From Apostichopus japonicus (Eukaryota; Echinodermata; Holothuroidea; Aspidochirotida; Stichopodidae): a stretch of DNA of 64,000 bases. Each line of letters begins with the position of its first letter. Position 1 is the stretch's first letter. The position numbers and the translations under genes are program-made. Below the pieces are notes generated by a model. That model did not search any database, was not told the DNA's origin, and saw only the letters and a program-made list of their open reading frames with translations. The stretch spans positions 12,859,213 through 12,923,212 of the forward strand of contig NC_092574.1 of assembly GCF_037975245.1 (NCBI RefSeq), given 5' to 3'. Positions 1 through 14,200 of the stretch are shown here, piece by piece.

Positions 1-1515
1 TATACACACACTTATCAACCTGCATGACAACAAAGGTTACGATTATCATTGAAAAATAAATAAAAATACTTTTAGGTCAATTTCTCTTTGTCTTTATTTA
101 TCTTGTACAAAGACATTTATAACTGAACTTGATAAAGTTCCCTGGGAATGCCCCTTTCATTCTGGTTATCAAGTAACTGGAGTTGTAATAACAATACATG
201 CCTCTATCCATCCTAAGTACTATAAAGAGATACACTTCTTGTTTCATAAGTCTGGTTGTAGTCCATAGTGGAATGCCAAGTGGACCGAAACAGTGACAAT
301 GTCAATGATGGTTTTGATAATATGAAATTACACAATGATTATAACAATCTCTCTGACAAAACCTATGGAGTATACCTATGCATAACATAAGGGACTTCTT
401 ATTCAGTACTGATCTTCATAAGTAAAGCCAGGGAATAATTTATCCAGTATCGCATTGCAAAACTAGCTAATTGCTATGCAAGTGCAAAGATGCATAGCAG
501 TTTGTATACACAGGAACCATAATTTTTTTTTAATAAGAGAATGTGTAACTGCATTCAAAATTGCTACACAAAATATGAATGCTAAATTACTCCCTGACAT
601 CACAATCGTGGTGAGGACCAAAGCAAGTATTTTGTGTCATTTACCCGACTACAGCTATTTGATATACATATTGATTTATCCGTGCAGTTGCTGGCAAACA
701 TGCTTGTATAATGTATATCAATGTAAACAAAGCACAACAATACTGAATTGCAATGAAAGCAAATGGTAAATTTCCATGCATCTGTAGTAGGCTGAAATGA
801 TATAAAGTGAAAGGATAAGCAAACCTCACAACTGTGTTAACTCAAGTCCATGCAATACAGCTAATGATAAAGAAGTTCAATGTCAAATGTATACTCTACA
901 TTAGTTTTCAATAAGTCTTTGTTGTAATTGTGTATTAAATTAATATCATTTTGAGTCATGGTCCTTTTCGTTTTGTCCATCATGTCTAAAATATAGCAAA
1001 GTTCTCTGCAATATCAAAAGGAGCAGAAAGTATATCATTTTCATATCTCTTTATACTATCATCCGTCGTTTATATTCATATTATCACTCTATACATTAAC
1101 ATTATCATTCCGTACATTAATTACTTTTATTATATGATCATGTGTGGCCCTAATGGCATTCCGTATTACTAACGGCGAAAGGCCACGCAACAACAGTGTA
1201 CACAGTTAATCACACCACTAATGCCCAGTCATGGGTATGAACCAACTCTCTGAAGTAATACTACAATTCTTATAACTAGGAAAGTTAAAAATTCCAAGCA
1301 AAAAAATGAGTTTGCTGCCCCAAATTTGTATTTCCCAAAAGAATTTCTGGATGGATATGATTTGAGTACAAACTTCATTTGTAAATTATGTGTCCTATCC
1401 AATACATACTTGCCTAAAGCCTTTATGGATGTATGGGATAAGGGGGAAACTTGGTTACACAGTTCAGGAATCTGTCAGTGAAGGGTGATTAAGATAAGAA
1501 ACGGAGATATCTTCA
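1..1515 (-). other. 3' UTR and downstream flank of the SLC25A43 gene
   Basis: There is no recognisable coding sequence here; short open frames on both strands lack splice context and similarity. Because the SLC25A43 stop codon lies at 1516-1518 on the minus strand, at least part of this stretch should be its 3' UTR. A minus-strand AATAAA (TTTATT on the plus strand at 93-98) is a possible distal poly(A) signal. Where transcription ends cannot be fixed from sequence. Confidence 0.4.
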
Positions 1516-4500
1516 TCATGTGTGTCTTTTCCGCCAAGCTTCAAGTTCACTACGTTGCATAGTCTGATCTATGCCTGGCTTGGGAGTGTCATCAAACACA
1601 GAAACAGTATATCCATTGTGATACAGCATAGACCGCTTGAGTGCCTCAAAAGTCATGAACATAATGCCTGCATATGGGACAATCTGCAAAGGAAAGTAGG
1701 TGAAGGTTTTATGAAGCTGGCAAACTGTTTGCAAGTAAATGGAAGAATCGCTGACTCTTATATGAACTGTTCAAAGACTAATCCAATCCAAACACACAGT
1801 ATTATACACACAGTAAAGACAAAGATGGTCACTTTATCAAAGTAACAATTCTTCGGCTTACATACTTTGCATCCTGAGTACTTTTACTCACTGAAACACC
1901 TAATTACAATGTACTTCTCCTTGTCTTCTGGTTTAAGAATCTGAAAGGAGCTGGTACAACTAGTTTAGAAATCAGCCAACTAAAATTTGTTCAGTGGCAT
2001 CACACGCGACCTACTGTACAACCAGATGAACACCTCTCATGTTTCAAAAGTAGCATGATTCCTTGGGTATGTGTCGCCCACCTCCAGTCCAGTAAGGCTT
2101 AATTCCAATATGTATGTATGTATGTATATGTGATCTTCCCGCAAGCAAGAACTTGCGAAAGAAGCCATGGAGGCTTTTAGACTCGCAAGCTGACCGAAGC
2201 CAATCTCTCGGCACACATCCATTTAACGTCCATGTCGGGAAGTTGTTATTGAACAACACCCTTGCCAGACGACACACATTGCTGTCAGCGGGGAATCGAA
2301 CCGGGGATCTCATGACTGGGAGACGCCGGTTCTATGGGAAGACTATGGGAAGACAATACATGCAAAAGAGAGGCTCAACAACGCAAGTAGTTAATTTGAG
2401 AACGAGGTACTTAAGAAGTGATTCTTGATTTATCGGTTGATGCAGGACGTGGCTTTACAACAGTAAAAGTAATTTGGTAAACTAAGCTATTGAAATGTTC
2501 ACTTTTCACAACTCATTGTCAATGCAACTGACTTACCTTACATAGGTTGGGTGTTATTCCTCTCCAGAAGCCTTTGTACCCATATTTTCTGTGAGTAGCT
2601 CTTGCAGCAGCGATAGCACCTCTAAAGTGGACATCAACTCCTCCACCATCTTTGATAACAGGACTTTGGGCCTTAAATATGGAATCACAAAATCGAAAGA
2701 AGTGGAATAAAAAAAAAAAAAGGTCTTACCTAACAGACAATTAAAAACCAGAGTTTTGCATGTTTGACATGAATAACCTGGAGTTCTTGTTCCAAAACAT
2801 TTCATGACTGAATGATCAGCATTGATCTACTCCATGACTATTTAGAAACAAGCCTATGCTATGAAGTATTGGAAGCCTGAGGAGTATTCATAAGTATAAC
2901 ACTGAACAAACAAATTATTTTAAACAGTTATGATGGAAAAGAGTTTTGAGCAATGTCAAGAGTTGCCGATGGAACATTATACAATGATGATAAAATAGCA
3001 TGTGAGGAATGAGGACATGACCTAAAAAGAGGTATGTGAAATGTCTGCATTATGTAAACAGATTAATTTTTAATAAATAGAAGATTCTTGTGGCTGAATC
3101 TAGGGATAAGACACTAATTATATGATGAGGTTTATATCAACCATTTCAATTAAACATGTTTTCCTTTTCAAGACAAATGTTACATTTTATGCTATCAGAA
3201 TATTTTCCTTAAAGCTTTCGTAAGCTGTCTTAAGTCTTCAACAGGCAGCAAAGCAATCCATTTCTACTAATAAGTAGTTTTCCAAGAGTTAAAAACTAAA
3301 TCCTGGAAACTACAAGCTTGTAAGCTACCTGTAATTTCTTTCTGATGGTATCAAAAGGATAACATGCCAACTGTGCAATGGCAGCAGCAACACATCCATT
3401 GAAGAGACTTTGCATAGGAGTGTACATATAACGAGGCTTGTTCCAAACTTGATCCAATGTTTCATATGCTGCAAAGGTTACCATTGTGTATGGCAATGAA
3501 CCTGATGGGAAAATAACAGAACTTTACATCACAAATGATGTCCTGGTTGCATGTTCCTTTCAAGGTACTTGCCTGTAAAATATTGGAGTGCAATCATTTA
3601 ATATGAAGAGTGATATATCAATACCTTCTTTTAAGTCTGAATTATGGTTGTTTTTAACCACATGCCTAACTCTAATGTTAGGAATCAATAACAATCATTT
3701 GATTAAAATTTTGTAAGTATACAAGTTTAAGATAATTTGTTCTGATCTCAAGGCTAGTCATGGCAACATAAAACAGCACTAGTTTGAACTCAAGTTGAAC
3801 ACTGAGTATAACAAAATAAAATTTAACACCAACATTAACTTAGTTTTTGCACTACTGTATCATACTTCTAACAGGTGCAACCATTGTTTTACATTTTGGA
3901 CTTGAAAAATACTTGAAATTCTGTAGGGTTTGAGATATAATTTATCGCTTCGTTGAATTATGTTATTTCACTTATGTAATAGACATTCTAAGGCCTAACT
4001 ATATAGTCTTAGAAGCAACAACTTACAGGTACAGAATACAATAAGGCTCATTTAAGTTTTTAATGCACATCGGATGAAACCCAATACAGGTAGTGCTAAA
4101 AGTAAAGTTTACTTTAAAACATATCGAATAATCACCTATAGTATTATGTCGGTTATGAGTGTGATATAAGTAGGTGCACAGAATGTTTGCATTGTGAACA
4201 TTGAACAAATTGCAAGATAGCCTGAACTAAAAGCATACAAAGACTGGTGTCACTCATAGGCATTATATTACTTATTAGGCTATACTAAATCAAAAGACTG
4301 AAATTTGTCATCACCTATTAATGATACAAACATCCCACGGTAGAACGCTAGGAGTCCTTCTTCTTTCATGATAAGTGAAAAGGCATGGGTTACACCCTTA
4401 TATCTCTTTCTCTGGGCATTTTGCACAATTAATCTTGTTTTCACCATGTCAGTTGGGTAAGTGAGGACTGTTGCAACCATGCCTGCAAGAGACCCTGCCA

Positions 4501-4828
4501 GCATTGCATGCATGGGACTCATCCTGCCACTGTCATCAACCAGGTGCTGCTTTACTTTATGAAATGCTGAAAACTGTATTGCACTAAATGGAGCCAACCT
4601 AAGACAGCCCATAAAGTTGCCCTTCCAGAAAGCCCTGATGCCTTGAGCATTGTACACATTATTAAATGTTTTAAGAACACCCTCATGGGTATCTCTAGTT
4701 CCAACTTGCATTAACACTTTAGCCACATCCAAGGGTGATATTACTGTTCTTGCAGTGATTCCTGCCACAGCTGTGCATGTAAAGTTTTGCACAAATGTTA
4801 CTCGGTTGTCTCTCCGTGTAGCAGCCAT
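1516..4828 (-). CDS. SLC25A43: SLC25A43, mitochondrial carrier family protein (4 exons, complete)
   Basis: This is a solute carrier of the mitochondrial inner membrane; the substrate of this subfamily is not firmly known. Coding exons on the minus strand are 4828-4315, 3501-3329, 2671-2537 and 1683-1516, all with GT-AG introns. They join in frame to 329 aa (human protein recalled as 341 aa). Three carrier repeats are visible, each with a PX[DE]XX[KR] signature: SPLDVAK (residues 31-37), YPTDMVK (124-130) and YPFDTIR (219-225). Very human-like stretches include MAGSLAGMV-type LAGSLAGMVAT after the first repeat and IVPYAGIMFMTFEALKR in the last exon, followed by a GIDQ tail as in SLC25A43. The ATG at 4828 gives an MAATRRD start comparable to the human one. 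The gene is head to head with UFSP2, 405 bp apart. The assignment to member 43 rests on recalled sequence; another SLC25 paralogue is unlikely. Confidence 0.93.
2100..2332 (-). mobile_element. tRNA-derived SINE, family 1 copy A (5'-truncated head)
   Basis: Read on the minus strand, the element has a pol III B box (GGTTCGATTCC; plus strand 2292-2302), a body of about 170 bp and a (TACA)n tail (plus strand TATG/TGTA repeats at 2109-2129). It is clearly related to the copy at 60603-60885: both share the motif GCAAGCTGACCGAAG, the phrase TTAACGTCCATG and the tail. The A box seen in the other copy is missing here. It lies in intron 3 of SLC25A43, in the same orientation as the gene. Confidence 0.7.
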
Positions 4829-5233
4829 TCTCCGACATATCTATATTGAGGTCTTCGAATCTGCGAAAGAAACACTGGTAATCTACCTCCTTTCTAATGT
4901 CAAAAACAATTGAACATTTTCTGCATTCGAAATGATGACCTGTTGGTCCATAACTTGAGTAATTATGCTTTGGATTCTGACGGTACGTCCTGCTTCGAAA
5001 TTCGTCGTCTGCTAAACATGGAACGCTTGGTTGTCATTGCCAGAAACTTAATGAAAATAATGAATATATATATCTTTTCATGCTTAGATATATGATCATA
5101 AAATATAACATGATCTGTTTGATCAAATATTGTATATAAATTAGTAAATTATGCCATTCTGTACCGTTTAATCATCCTGAATTTAATTTAAATTTGAAAA
5201 TTAGTTTGTGATCTCTTACGACAGAGCTAGAAA
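4829..5233. promoter_or_regulatory. Bidirectional promoter region between SLC25A43 and UFSP2
   Basis: The two start codons are 405 bp apart and point away from each other, so this gap must hold both 5' UTRs and both promoters. No TATA box is evident at a convincing distance from either ATG. That fits the TATA-less divergent promoters usual for housekeeping genes. Sites of initiation are not visible. Confidence 0.6.
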
Positions 5234-8200
5234 ATGGCTGCGCCCTATGAAATAGAAGTGCTCGACAGCTGCGTTGAAATTGTAAGATATACTCATTAAC
5301 TCAAAGGGATTAAGTTTTATTTCCACACATTGTAGCTTTAATTGAAATAGACCATGTCAAAATAAAGTACCAGATGCATGTGGTCTAAAATAATCACGTG
5401 AGGCTAGTTTCAGATTATGCCAGATGGTTACAGTAGTATGACTGAGCTGAGGTCTCATCAAACCACAGAGAAATGTGTTTCCATTTTAGCCTAGGCCTAT
5501 GCATTCAATCTAGTAACAGCAAAATCGAGTTAAAGTTGACTTCATTATACTAACTTAACAAGTTAAGCCTTAATAAGGAAGATACAATTTCCACTTTTTA
5601 TTTCATACTAGTTACGTCATATCTGGAGTTATTAATCTAAAAATAATGTCTATTTCCTTGACATTTAGACTTCTGAAATTTCAAATTTTTATCTCAAATG
5701 TTTGACTTTCTCTCCTAATTAATCATCTGATAGAAAGATGCCTCATACTCTTTGTTTATTTTTCAATACAGTGTACACTGAAATATAATAACAACTATCT
5801 TACAGAGTAAATATAATGTGCAAAACATTGACACTTCTTCTGCAAGACTTTTTTGTGGGAGGGGGGGTGGGATGGGGGGAGGGACCAGACTAGAAAAGCT
5901 TATGGTTATTCGGAATCCTCTACCATTATCTGTATGTTAATCCTAACATAGTAATGAAACTTTGATATTTTTTGGTATGTTGTGAAATGGTAGAAATATA
6001 TAAACTAAACTAAACCTTACTGCTAGAGTATGGCAGCTTGTAAACATTGCTAGTAAACAAAGAAAAAGAAGAATAGCTATATAAAGAGAACAAAAAATGT
6101 ATGAGAATGTGTAATTTCAAATGAACCTATTGCACTGTGCAATATTTGACATACTGCAGTTTAAGATATCGCTGTTGCTTTGCTATCATACATTCCTTAT
6201 CATTTGTCTTACAGTTTGAAAAGATAAAGCGTTTGGTTGAGACAGACAATCAGACGCACCATGCAGTCCTTATCTCATGTGGTAACACTTCTAGTACAGA
6301 GAACTCTGTGATTTTGGATGCTGTTGTCTTGCCTAGGACCATAGAAGGTCTCAGCAGTGTTGAAGAAATTTGGTCACATGTACAAGAAGGTAACAATATT
6401 TCATGAATAGATGTGCCAAATTTATCTGTTAAACTTAACAAAAAGAAAAAGAAGACCTCCCACAAGGTTGTTTATTTGATAAGTAATATGAAGGATTGAA
6501 TACGTTCAATTGAAAATGCCTTCGTTGCTTGTTCATACTCCGGTTTCCCATTGAAAATGCACTGTTGAAAGGCTTACCTATTTTCTGCCCAGGTAACAGT
6601 GTTTTTGCTTTTCTGAAAGTTTTCAAAGCTGGTGTTATGCAAAGATCAGGCCAGGTTACTAATAAGTGGCCTAAACACAGATAGAGAATATTTTAAAGTA
6701 ACAATTTCAAATATTTTTGCGCTATTTCCAATACCAATATTTAATATAATAAACAAAATATTTTAGCACTCTTTGTAGTAGGTTTACTGCACCAGTGCAC
6801 CACCATACAATGTCCATGTTTAAATGGACATCCAAGGTAGTGGTCTGAGACTGAAATTCACATTCACCATTAAATTGTAGGTTAAGTATCACTTAAATCA
6901 TTTAAATGATAAGTTTTAGTTTTTACTTTGTCCATTTTTCTCTGTGGTTAATTTGTTGATATATTTTTGATTCCAGGATCGACTGTTCATAGCATCCTGT
7001 GTGTGTCTCCATCCACAGTTACTGCTGATTTTGCAAAAGAATCTGTTAAAAATCTGTCGAAGGTATGCAAGTCTAGATTTTCTACCATTTTAGTTTAAAT
7101 AGCCATTCTGGTGACAGATAATGTGACATTTAAAGGGATGGGTTTAACATCCCACACTGCTAACAAAACCCCTCCCAGATATGGTTACATGGAGGTGCAA
7201 CTGTTCAACAAAAAATGCCTTTGAACATTGTAAAGTTTGCTTTGCTTTCAGTGTACATTGTGTTCAAGGCAAGTTTAGAAAATTTTAAGTAAAATATACC
7301 ATTTCCTCTGTAGACATATGATTTGTACATTATAAAGAGAAAAAGAATGATTTCTGCTGAACTGTGATGATGATGATGATGTCATTCACTCTGCTGTTGC
7401 CAGAAACATTCTTTACTTTACCATATCAGGCCTTGAGTAATAAGTTACCTGGAAGCACATGCAGAAGTGTCCTATTGAATTTACATGATAAGCAATGGTC
7501 AGTTGTGCTGAACAAAGAAACAGAAAACCTTTGAAATGTATTAAGCATAAGTCAGTACAGGAACCTTAATGGTCGCTTGAAGTGAGCCACTGTTAGTGAG
7601 CCACTGTTAAACCTTCAATACCATTCATTGGTAAGGAATCCCTAAGCCATTCGCTTCCTCTTTAGCCCATTTTTTTGGGCCAGTAGGGGGGGGGGGATTT
7701 TGTTTAGTTTGAGTAGGTGATGCAGTAGGCACTATGGTTAACTGATTTTCCCATCCTGCAAATGCGTATACCTTCATGTTTTACATTCGTTGCAATCTGT
7801 GGTCATAGTCCTATACTTGTAGGCAGGCAATAGTCCTATACTTTAGCAGTGTGATGACTGTTTTACATTATCTATTTCTCTCACTTAGAATTTTCATGAT
7901 GAAGTTGATGCCTTCTACTTTTGGGATGTTTCATCAGGAGGGTCAGCTCCGAGCAGAGATAATTTTTCACTGTACGAGTCTTCATCAGAACTTCTCCAGC
8001 CATGTGACATTGGAGTGTTGTCAATTGAGGAACATCTCAACAAATTAATCTATCTCAGGATAAATGGGAACCTATCAGTAAATTTCACTTATGCATCAAA
8101 AGATGGTGAGTTTTGAATTCCTTTCTATTTTTTTAATTTTGCCAGGGTTGATATATTTTAGCCAATATATTATCAATTGATACCAAGCCAGAGATTAAAT

Positions 8201-11200
8201 TACTTTGATCCTGGCAGTATGGGATATTTCAATGAATTTTACAGTACATCGAGTCTTGTCATGGGAACTACTGTTCATTAACAACTGAAGGCATCAATTC
8301 CATCTGCCTTCCTCCTTCTTATGTCCTACCTGCCTGTGTCCCATCCAGGTATTGTTGTTGTCAGAGTGTACAGTAAGTCAATGTTCGTCCATATTTTCAA
8401 TAAATGATGGAGATGATGCAATCTCTTTTGTCAATACTGCATTATAACTCTAGGGAGGAAAATGATTTTAATGTCATTTGAAGAATCCAAATAAACAAAT
8501 AAGTTTCCTCAATAAGTTTCCTAAAGCTCAAATTTGAAACACATTTTATGGTTAATGGAAGACTCCATTAATGTTGCAACTCATGGTGTTGTTAGTATTA
8601 AAGTTAAATTATGACTGTTGTAGTTTAATACTGATACCTTCAGAAAATAGTCTGAATGTGAGGCTGACATTTTATGTGTGATGTTTCATTAACAACTGTT
8701 AGCATTAGGTATCCTGCATGTGCAAACTTTATTACAACTCTAGTACTGCCAGGTTCATAAAAATATTTATATTCCTAAAAAAACATTACATGTCCATATC
8801 AAACTATTCTTCCTTATACTACATTTTCAGACTTTCATCAAGCATGTGAGAATTCATTTAGTATTCTAAAGGAGAGATTAAAGTCCAGTCAAGTAGTTTA
8901 TCATCTCAAGGAAACCAGACTCATTTTTGGATTCAATGACCGCGGAGGTACAGTGACAGGTGCTAGCATACGTACCGTCGAAGATGTCCTAGAGCTTACT
9001 CAAGTGGAGGAAGACGAAGTACGAACCAAAAAGAAGAAAGGAAGCAAAAAAAGAGTTCAAAAAGAAAAGGTGCAGAAAGTTTCCAATTCTAAAAGATATT
9101 TTTAGTCTTAACACATTCATAAAGATTCATAGCAGGGTTCGAATTTGAATGCTGTACTATTTGAACACATTTTACAACCACTTTGAGTACCTGTGATCCA
9201 TTAGGACGGGGAATTCATCTTAAAAACTTTATCATAAAGGAGAGAGTGGTATTGTACACTTATTTGCCCAAGCATGATTCATGAAGTACATTATGTGCCA
9301 AAACTTGGGAAGAGATTATTTTGTGAAACATTCATGTAGAAAATGTTTATCCTAGCATTTCTGTAACAGTTAAGTAATGTTGATTTAATTAATACACTTA
9401 AAGTATATCCCAGTTCATGAAAGGTGTCAACTGTTAGTACTACATATTGAGATGCCAAATTGACAGATATTAAAGAAATTTTGGAACTTCGACAGTGAGC
9501 AGTAAAATAAATGAGTTTTTGATTCTGCTATCCAGAGGAAGTGCAGATATCTGTAAAAAGCAGCATATTCTCAACATTTCAATTTTTAAGAGATGTATTA
9601 TAGTTGTTGTGCTTTTTTCTTCATTGGTCTTGGTCTCTAAAATAAGTGAGGATTTCTTCCTTTTTTTTAATTTGCAGGTGGTAGATGTAACTCTACTCTT
9701 TAAAACAGGACAACATACAAAGGAAGTCACCTCACAATACATTGTTCCAACTGTCCAGTATGAAACATGTGAGTATGGAAGAGAAGGATAAATCAAATGT
9801 TGGTCTTGTGGTTTATATAGAACCTTATTATACATAGAGGCAATGTGTATTACTTAATTTATGGGTATCATCATCTTGTCGTTGGATTGTTGGAAGTGCA
9901 AAATGTATGTTTGTATCAAAACATGCATTGGGTAAGAAAAAGAAAATGCAAAGAAAGTGACAGCATTCCGTACATCACTGGAAAATGTGTGGTAATGTTA
10001 AAAAAAAAACAAAGCTTTGTACTTTACTTTAACACCCTATGTTTGATAAAGTTACAAGAGATATCCATCAGAACTTTGAGAAAGCTGTGTTGGCGAGGCA
10101 CTGGCTCTTAGCAGTTAACTGGCTAGATACGACTCTATTTTTTATTCTCATGGAATTACAGGCATGAAACTTTCAGGCTACAGTATGTGTAAATCACAGC
10201 TCTTAGACATCAGAGTGTATATATTAAGGGTATGAGGCCATTGTTTGATGGTTCACAGTCTTAACAAAAGTTAAACATAACACAAAGATACAGTATAAAT
10301 ACAGTCCGACAAAAGTGGACAACTTTAATATTTTAACGGGCTAGACCTTCATTTCATTGGAATTGGAAGTTTCTAAGTTAATTTTGGACTTTTAAAGGTT
10401 CTCCTTTTGAGAATGTACTGAATATTCAGTGTTACTACTTTAATGACTGAATTTGATTAGGGCTTGTTTTTTTTAGATTCACAGAAAAATGCCACATGTG
10501 CTTGATATGAGCCGGTAGTTTGTTATTTCAGAACTACATAGCAACAGGTTTCAAGAATAGATTCATACAGTATTATTTTGACATTCAAGTTTAAAAGTCC
10601 ATGACAATCTAGTCAATCTTTAAAACATACGATATATTCAGACATTGTAAGAGTGGATAATTGATCAATTATTAGCTTGTAGTATTTATTAATTAAAGAT
10701 GAAGATGCTGTTTCTTGTTGAGAAAGATTATGTTTGTAATTTACCAAAAACAATTATTGTTGTTGGAACAAGCAATCAATTAATTTGTAAGAATACAACA
10801 GTAAGTGTATCTGATTATTAGCCTTTGATGCATCTTAAGTTGATTAGGACCTTAAATTTTCTTCTTTGACTTTATTCGTCACAGTTGATGAGAAAGTTCA
10901 GAATGTGTCAATCCACTTAACACTTAACACTGTTGTGCCTCAGCCATCGACTTCCAAAGCCACTTTAATACCAGAATGTTTACGGAATGCTGCTTTGAAG
11001 CAAGTCTCAGCTATGGAGAGATGCTTGCAAGATAATTTCATGGTAAGACATCCCTTAAAGGTCATCATTTATAGTGGCCCCATAGTTCAGCATTCTAAAT
11101 ATTGCTTGCAGTTTTCAAAAGTACTTTATTAGAGGCTTTGATCCTCCAAATAATTCCCAACCATTGAGGATTAATGAGAAGGACAATTAATTAGCTAAGT

Positions 11201-14200
11201 GTGGATAACTACTATTAGAGTGACAGTAAAATACTTGTTTTGACCATTATCTGACTTTCTAGCATATTTGAGGGCAATACTGAGGACCTTTAAACTGGTC
11301 ATTGGTCAGTTGTGTCCAAAATTAAATGTGTGTGAAAGGTATGCATTCAGATCCCTTGTAAAAACTCTCAGTACAAACCTACTGTATATAGTGAGTTTAT
11401 TGTGAGTATTATGCTGACATATTGTTCTCATTTCTTTCATGTGATATTTTTGTTCTCACTTGAGACATTCACCTCTGCAATTTTCAATTCCAGATTAAAT
11501 ACTAAAGAAAATGTTCAAACAATATTTTTTGATTTTTGTGACTCAACAACATCCCTTTTCAATCAACCTTTGTTTTACAGAAACATGGAGTCAGATCTTT
11601 AACACCATATCTCTTTAAGGTTCCATCTCATTCTCATCTCATTTCTGTGGTTTATCCTGATGGAGTCAGTGAGGATGAACTTGGTAAGCCAAAATAATAT
11701 TAAAACATCATAATATTTGAAGCAACTTTTCAAGCTGATTTATATAGATAAAGTTTTGATGCTGTGTTATAAAACCTTCCCAAAATAATGTAAACGCATT
11801 AAAATTTGCAAGATAAGTTTCCATCTCAACTGTGAAATTTGAAGAAGGTGATCATTTTGTTGGGTAATGGATAAATTTCTCTAAATATTTCCTTGTTTTT
11901 GTTTTTCCTTCAGAATTTGTCAGGAAGGATCTTCACACAAGGTACTTATTACCTACTGATAGACCTTACTTTAGACGACTTAATAAATTTGTCTTCCCAC
12001 AAGACAGAAGGGAACCCTACCTCACAAACACCCATGAGGGGTTACCCCCCTCAGGAGGTAGGTCACTATTGAGTTGTTGATCTTATGTACTTAATGAAGT
12101 GAAAATGCTCAAGTATATAACAACCTTTTAAGAAAGTATACAATTGCTATTACCATCCACTTTATGTCCCAGCTTAAAGTCATTCCTGATTATCCATGAT
12201 AACATAAGACCCCAATCAGGCACAAACTACCAGATTTGGAATCAAATGTAACAGCATGACAGATAACAGGTAAAATGATCTGTTCATCTGCTCTGAAACT
12301 ATCTGTGTCATTTAATTATGGCAGCTTTGCCTCTGATGCAGATCATGCTAATATCTCAAATCTAGGCCTGATAGTTGTGTACAAGTAAAGTAGTCGAAAA
12401 GAGCAGAGAAATGTATGGATAGAATGAGATTCGAACCAGTGACCTCTGACCTGGTTACAACCCCAGCGCTCTGGGCTTGTTATCCAGAAATCACTGGTAT
12501 GAATCCTGTTCTTGCCATAAATTTTTTTCCTCATTTCCATTGTTTAAAATTTCCCAGTCAGTTTTCTATTCGTCGTTTATATTTTTAGTTTTTATTTAAA
12601 TAATCCTCCCTATAAGTAAGTTTTTCCAAACTTTTCAGTTCTGTGTTGGCAGGATAGATCATGTTGACTACAAGCATTAGTTAAAGGTAATCAGGTATTG
12701 TTTTCAGCTTTTAAAACTGACAAAAGGGGTTGGGTTACCCTGCAAATTCTCAATCTTGAAAGGAGTCTTGAATTAGATGAATAAATCCCTCAGTGAGGGA
12801 AATAAGCCTTGATGGGTACTAGCAATGAAATGCTTGTTGAAGCTGGAGCATGAGTGACTATTTTTTATATTTTTCTTTATTATCTAGCATATTTGAAATG
12901 TATACCAGTGAGTATAGGAATAATTATAGGTTACATGTTTTGTATTTATGTTTCCCCTAAGGTTGAATAGTTTTGTATTGTTCAATACAGATTTACAAAC
13001 ATCTATTTGTAAATATAGCTTTATCTTTTCTTTTTTAACTTCTATTGTGGCTGCAGTTAGTGATGGGGAGGTTTCTCTTGTTCAGGGTACCTATTCTTAC
13101 CATCACTACATGCAAGACCAACTCAATGACAACCATTGGGGGTGTGCCTACCGGTCCCTACAGACCCTCTGCTCCTGGTTCAGGCATCAGGGGTACACTG
13201 ATAAACCTGTCCCAACCCACAAAGAAATACAACAAATACTGGTTGATGTCAAGGACAAGCCTGCTAACTTTGTTGGAACTAAGCAGTGGATTGGGTCCAT
13301 AGAAGTCAGCACGGTCTTAAATCAATTGCTCGATGTAAGCCGTTATAATCGTACTATTCTTTCATGTTTGACTTGTTTTATTAACAAATCCTTCCTATTT
13401 TATCAAAATTTTGATATGCTGAAATGTCGTCAAAGGAATTTTGATTTGTTGAAACCACCAGAACATTTATAGTAAGCTTAATGGTGACCATTTGTTAATC
13501 CTTCTAGAATACTTAGAGACAGTAATATGTAATTTAATTCATCTATAGTTGATTTACATTGACACAGAGTTCCGCAAACAGATATCATTAAATCCCAATT
13601 TCTTTATTTACATATGCATCATAAAAAGGTACAGCTTTACTCTGCTTTTCAAATATGCCAGGACTTATAACACAATTTCAGTCGGAAGGCAAATTTTCTG
13701 TATTCGTTTTCTTTCTATAATGTCAGAGTATGATTACTTAATATTTACTCTTTGTAGAGGGGTAAAGAGGTGGGTGGCGGTTATGAGTCTTTGATGGTAG
13801 TTGTGAGTGTGAGGTTCCGGCATTGTAGCAATGAGGCTTAGCGACCAGGAGGTTCCGGGTTCAATCCCCGGCCGGGTCATAGTAAGGTGGGTTTTTCATC
13901 CAAGAGCAATCAAGGGTTTTCCCATCTGAAATGACTTCCTAAATTGAAAAGATTACAAATATGAGTTAAAATGTTGAATTGCCACCCAACGTGTAAGTTG
14001 AAAACTATAAGCCCTTGCAGGCTTCTCCCACATTTGTGGTCGCTTAAGCGTCCTAAAACAAACCTGCTGATTATTATTATTGTTATAATATTGGTAGACA
14101 AATGCAATATTTTGGAAGTTGTTTTGCAATGGTGGTTTGATTTTGTCATGTAGGTATTCATTGGAAGCAGGGTCCAATAAGAAAAGTCATATGGGGAAGG

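Noticed and set aside
1522-1845. 107-codon plus-strand open frame
   Set aside because: It is antisense to the last SLC25A43 exon and has no independent support.
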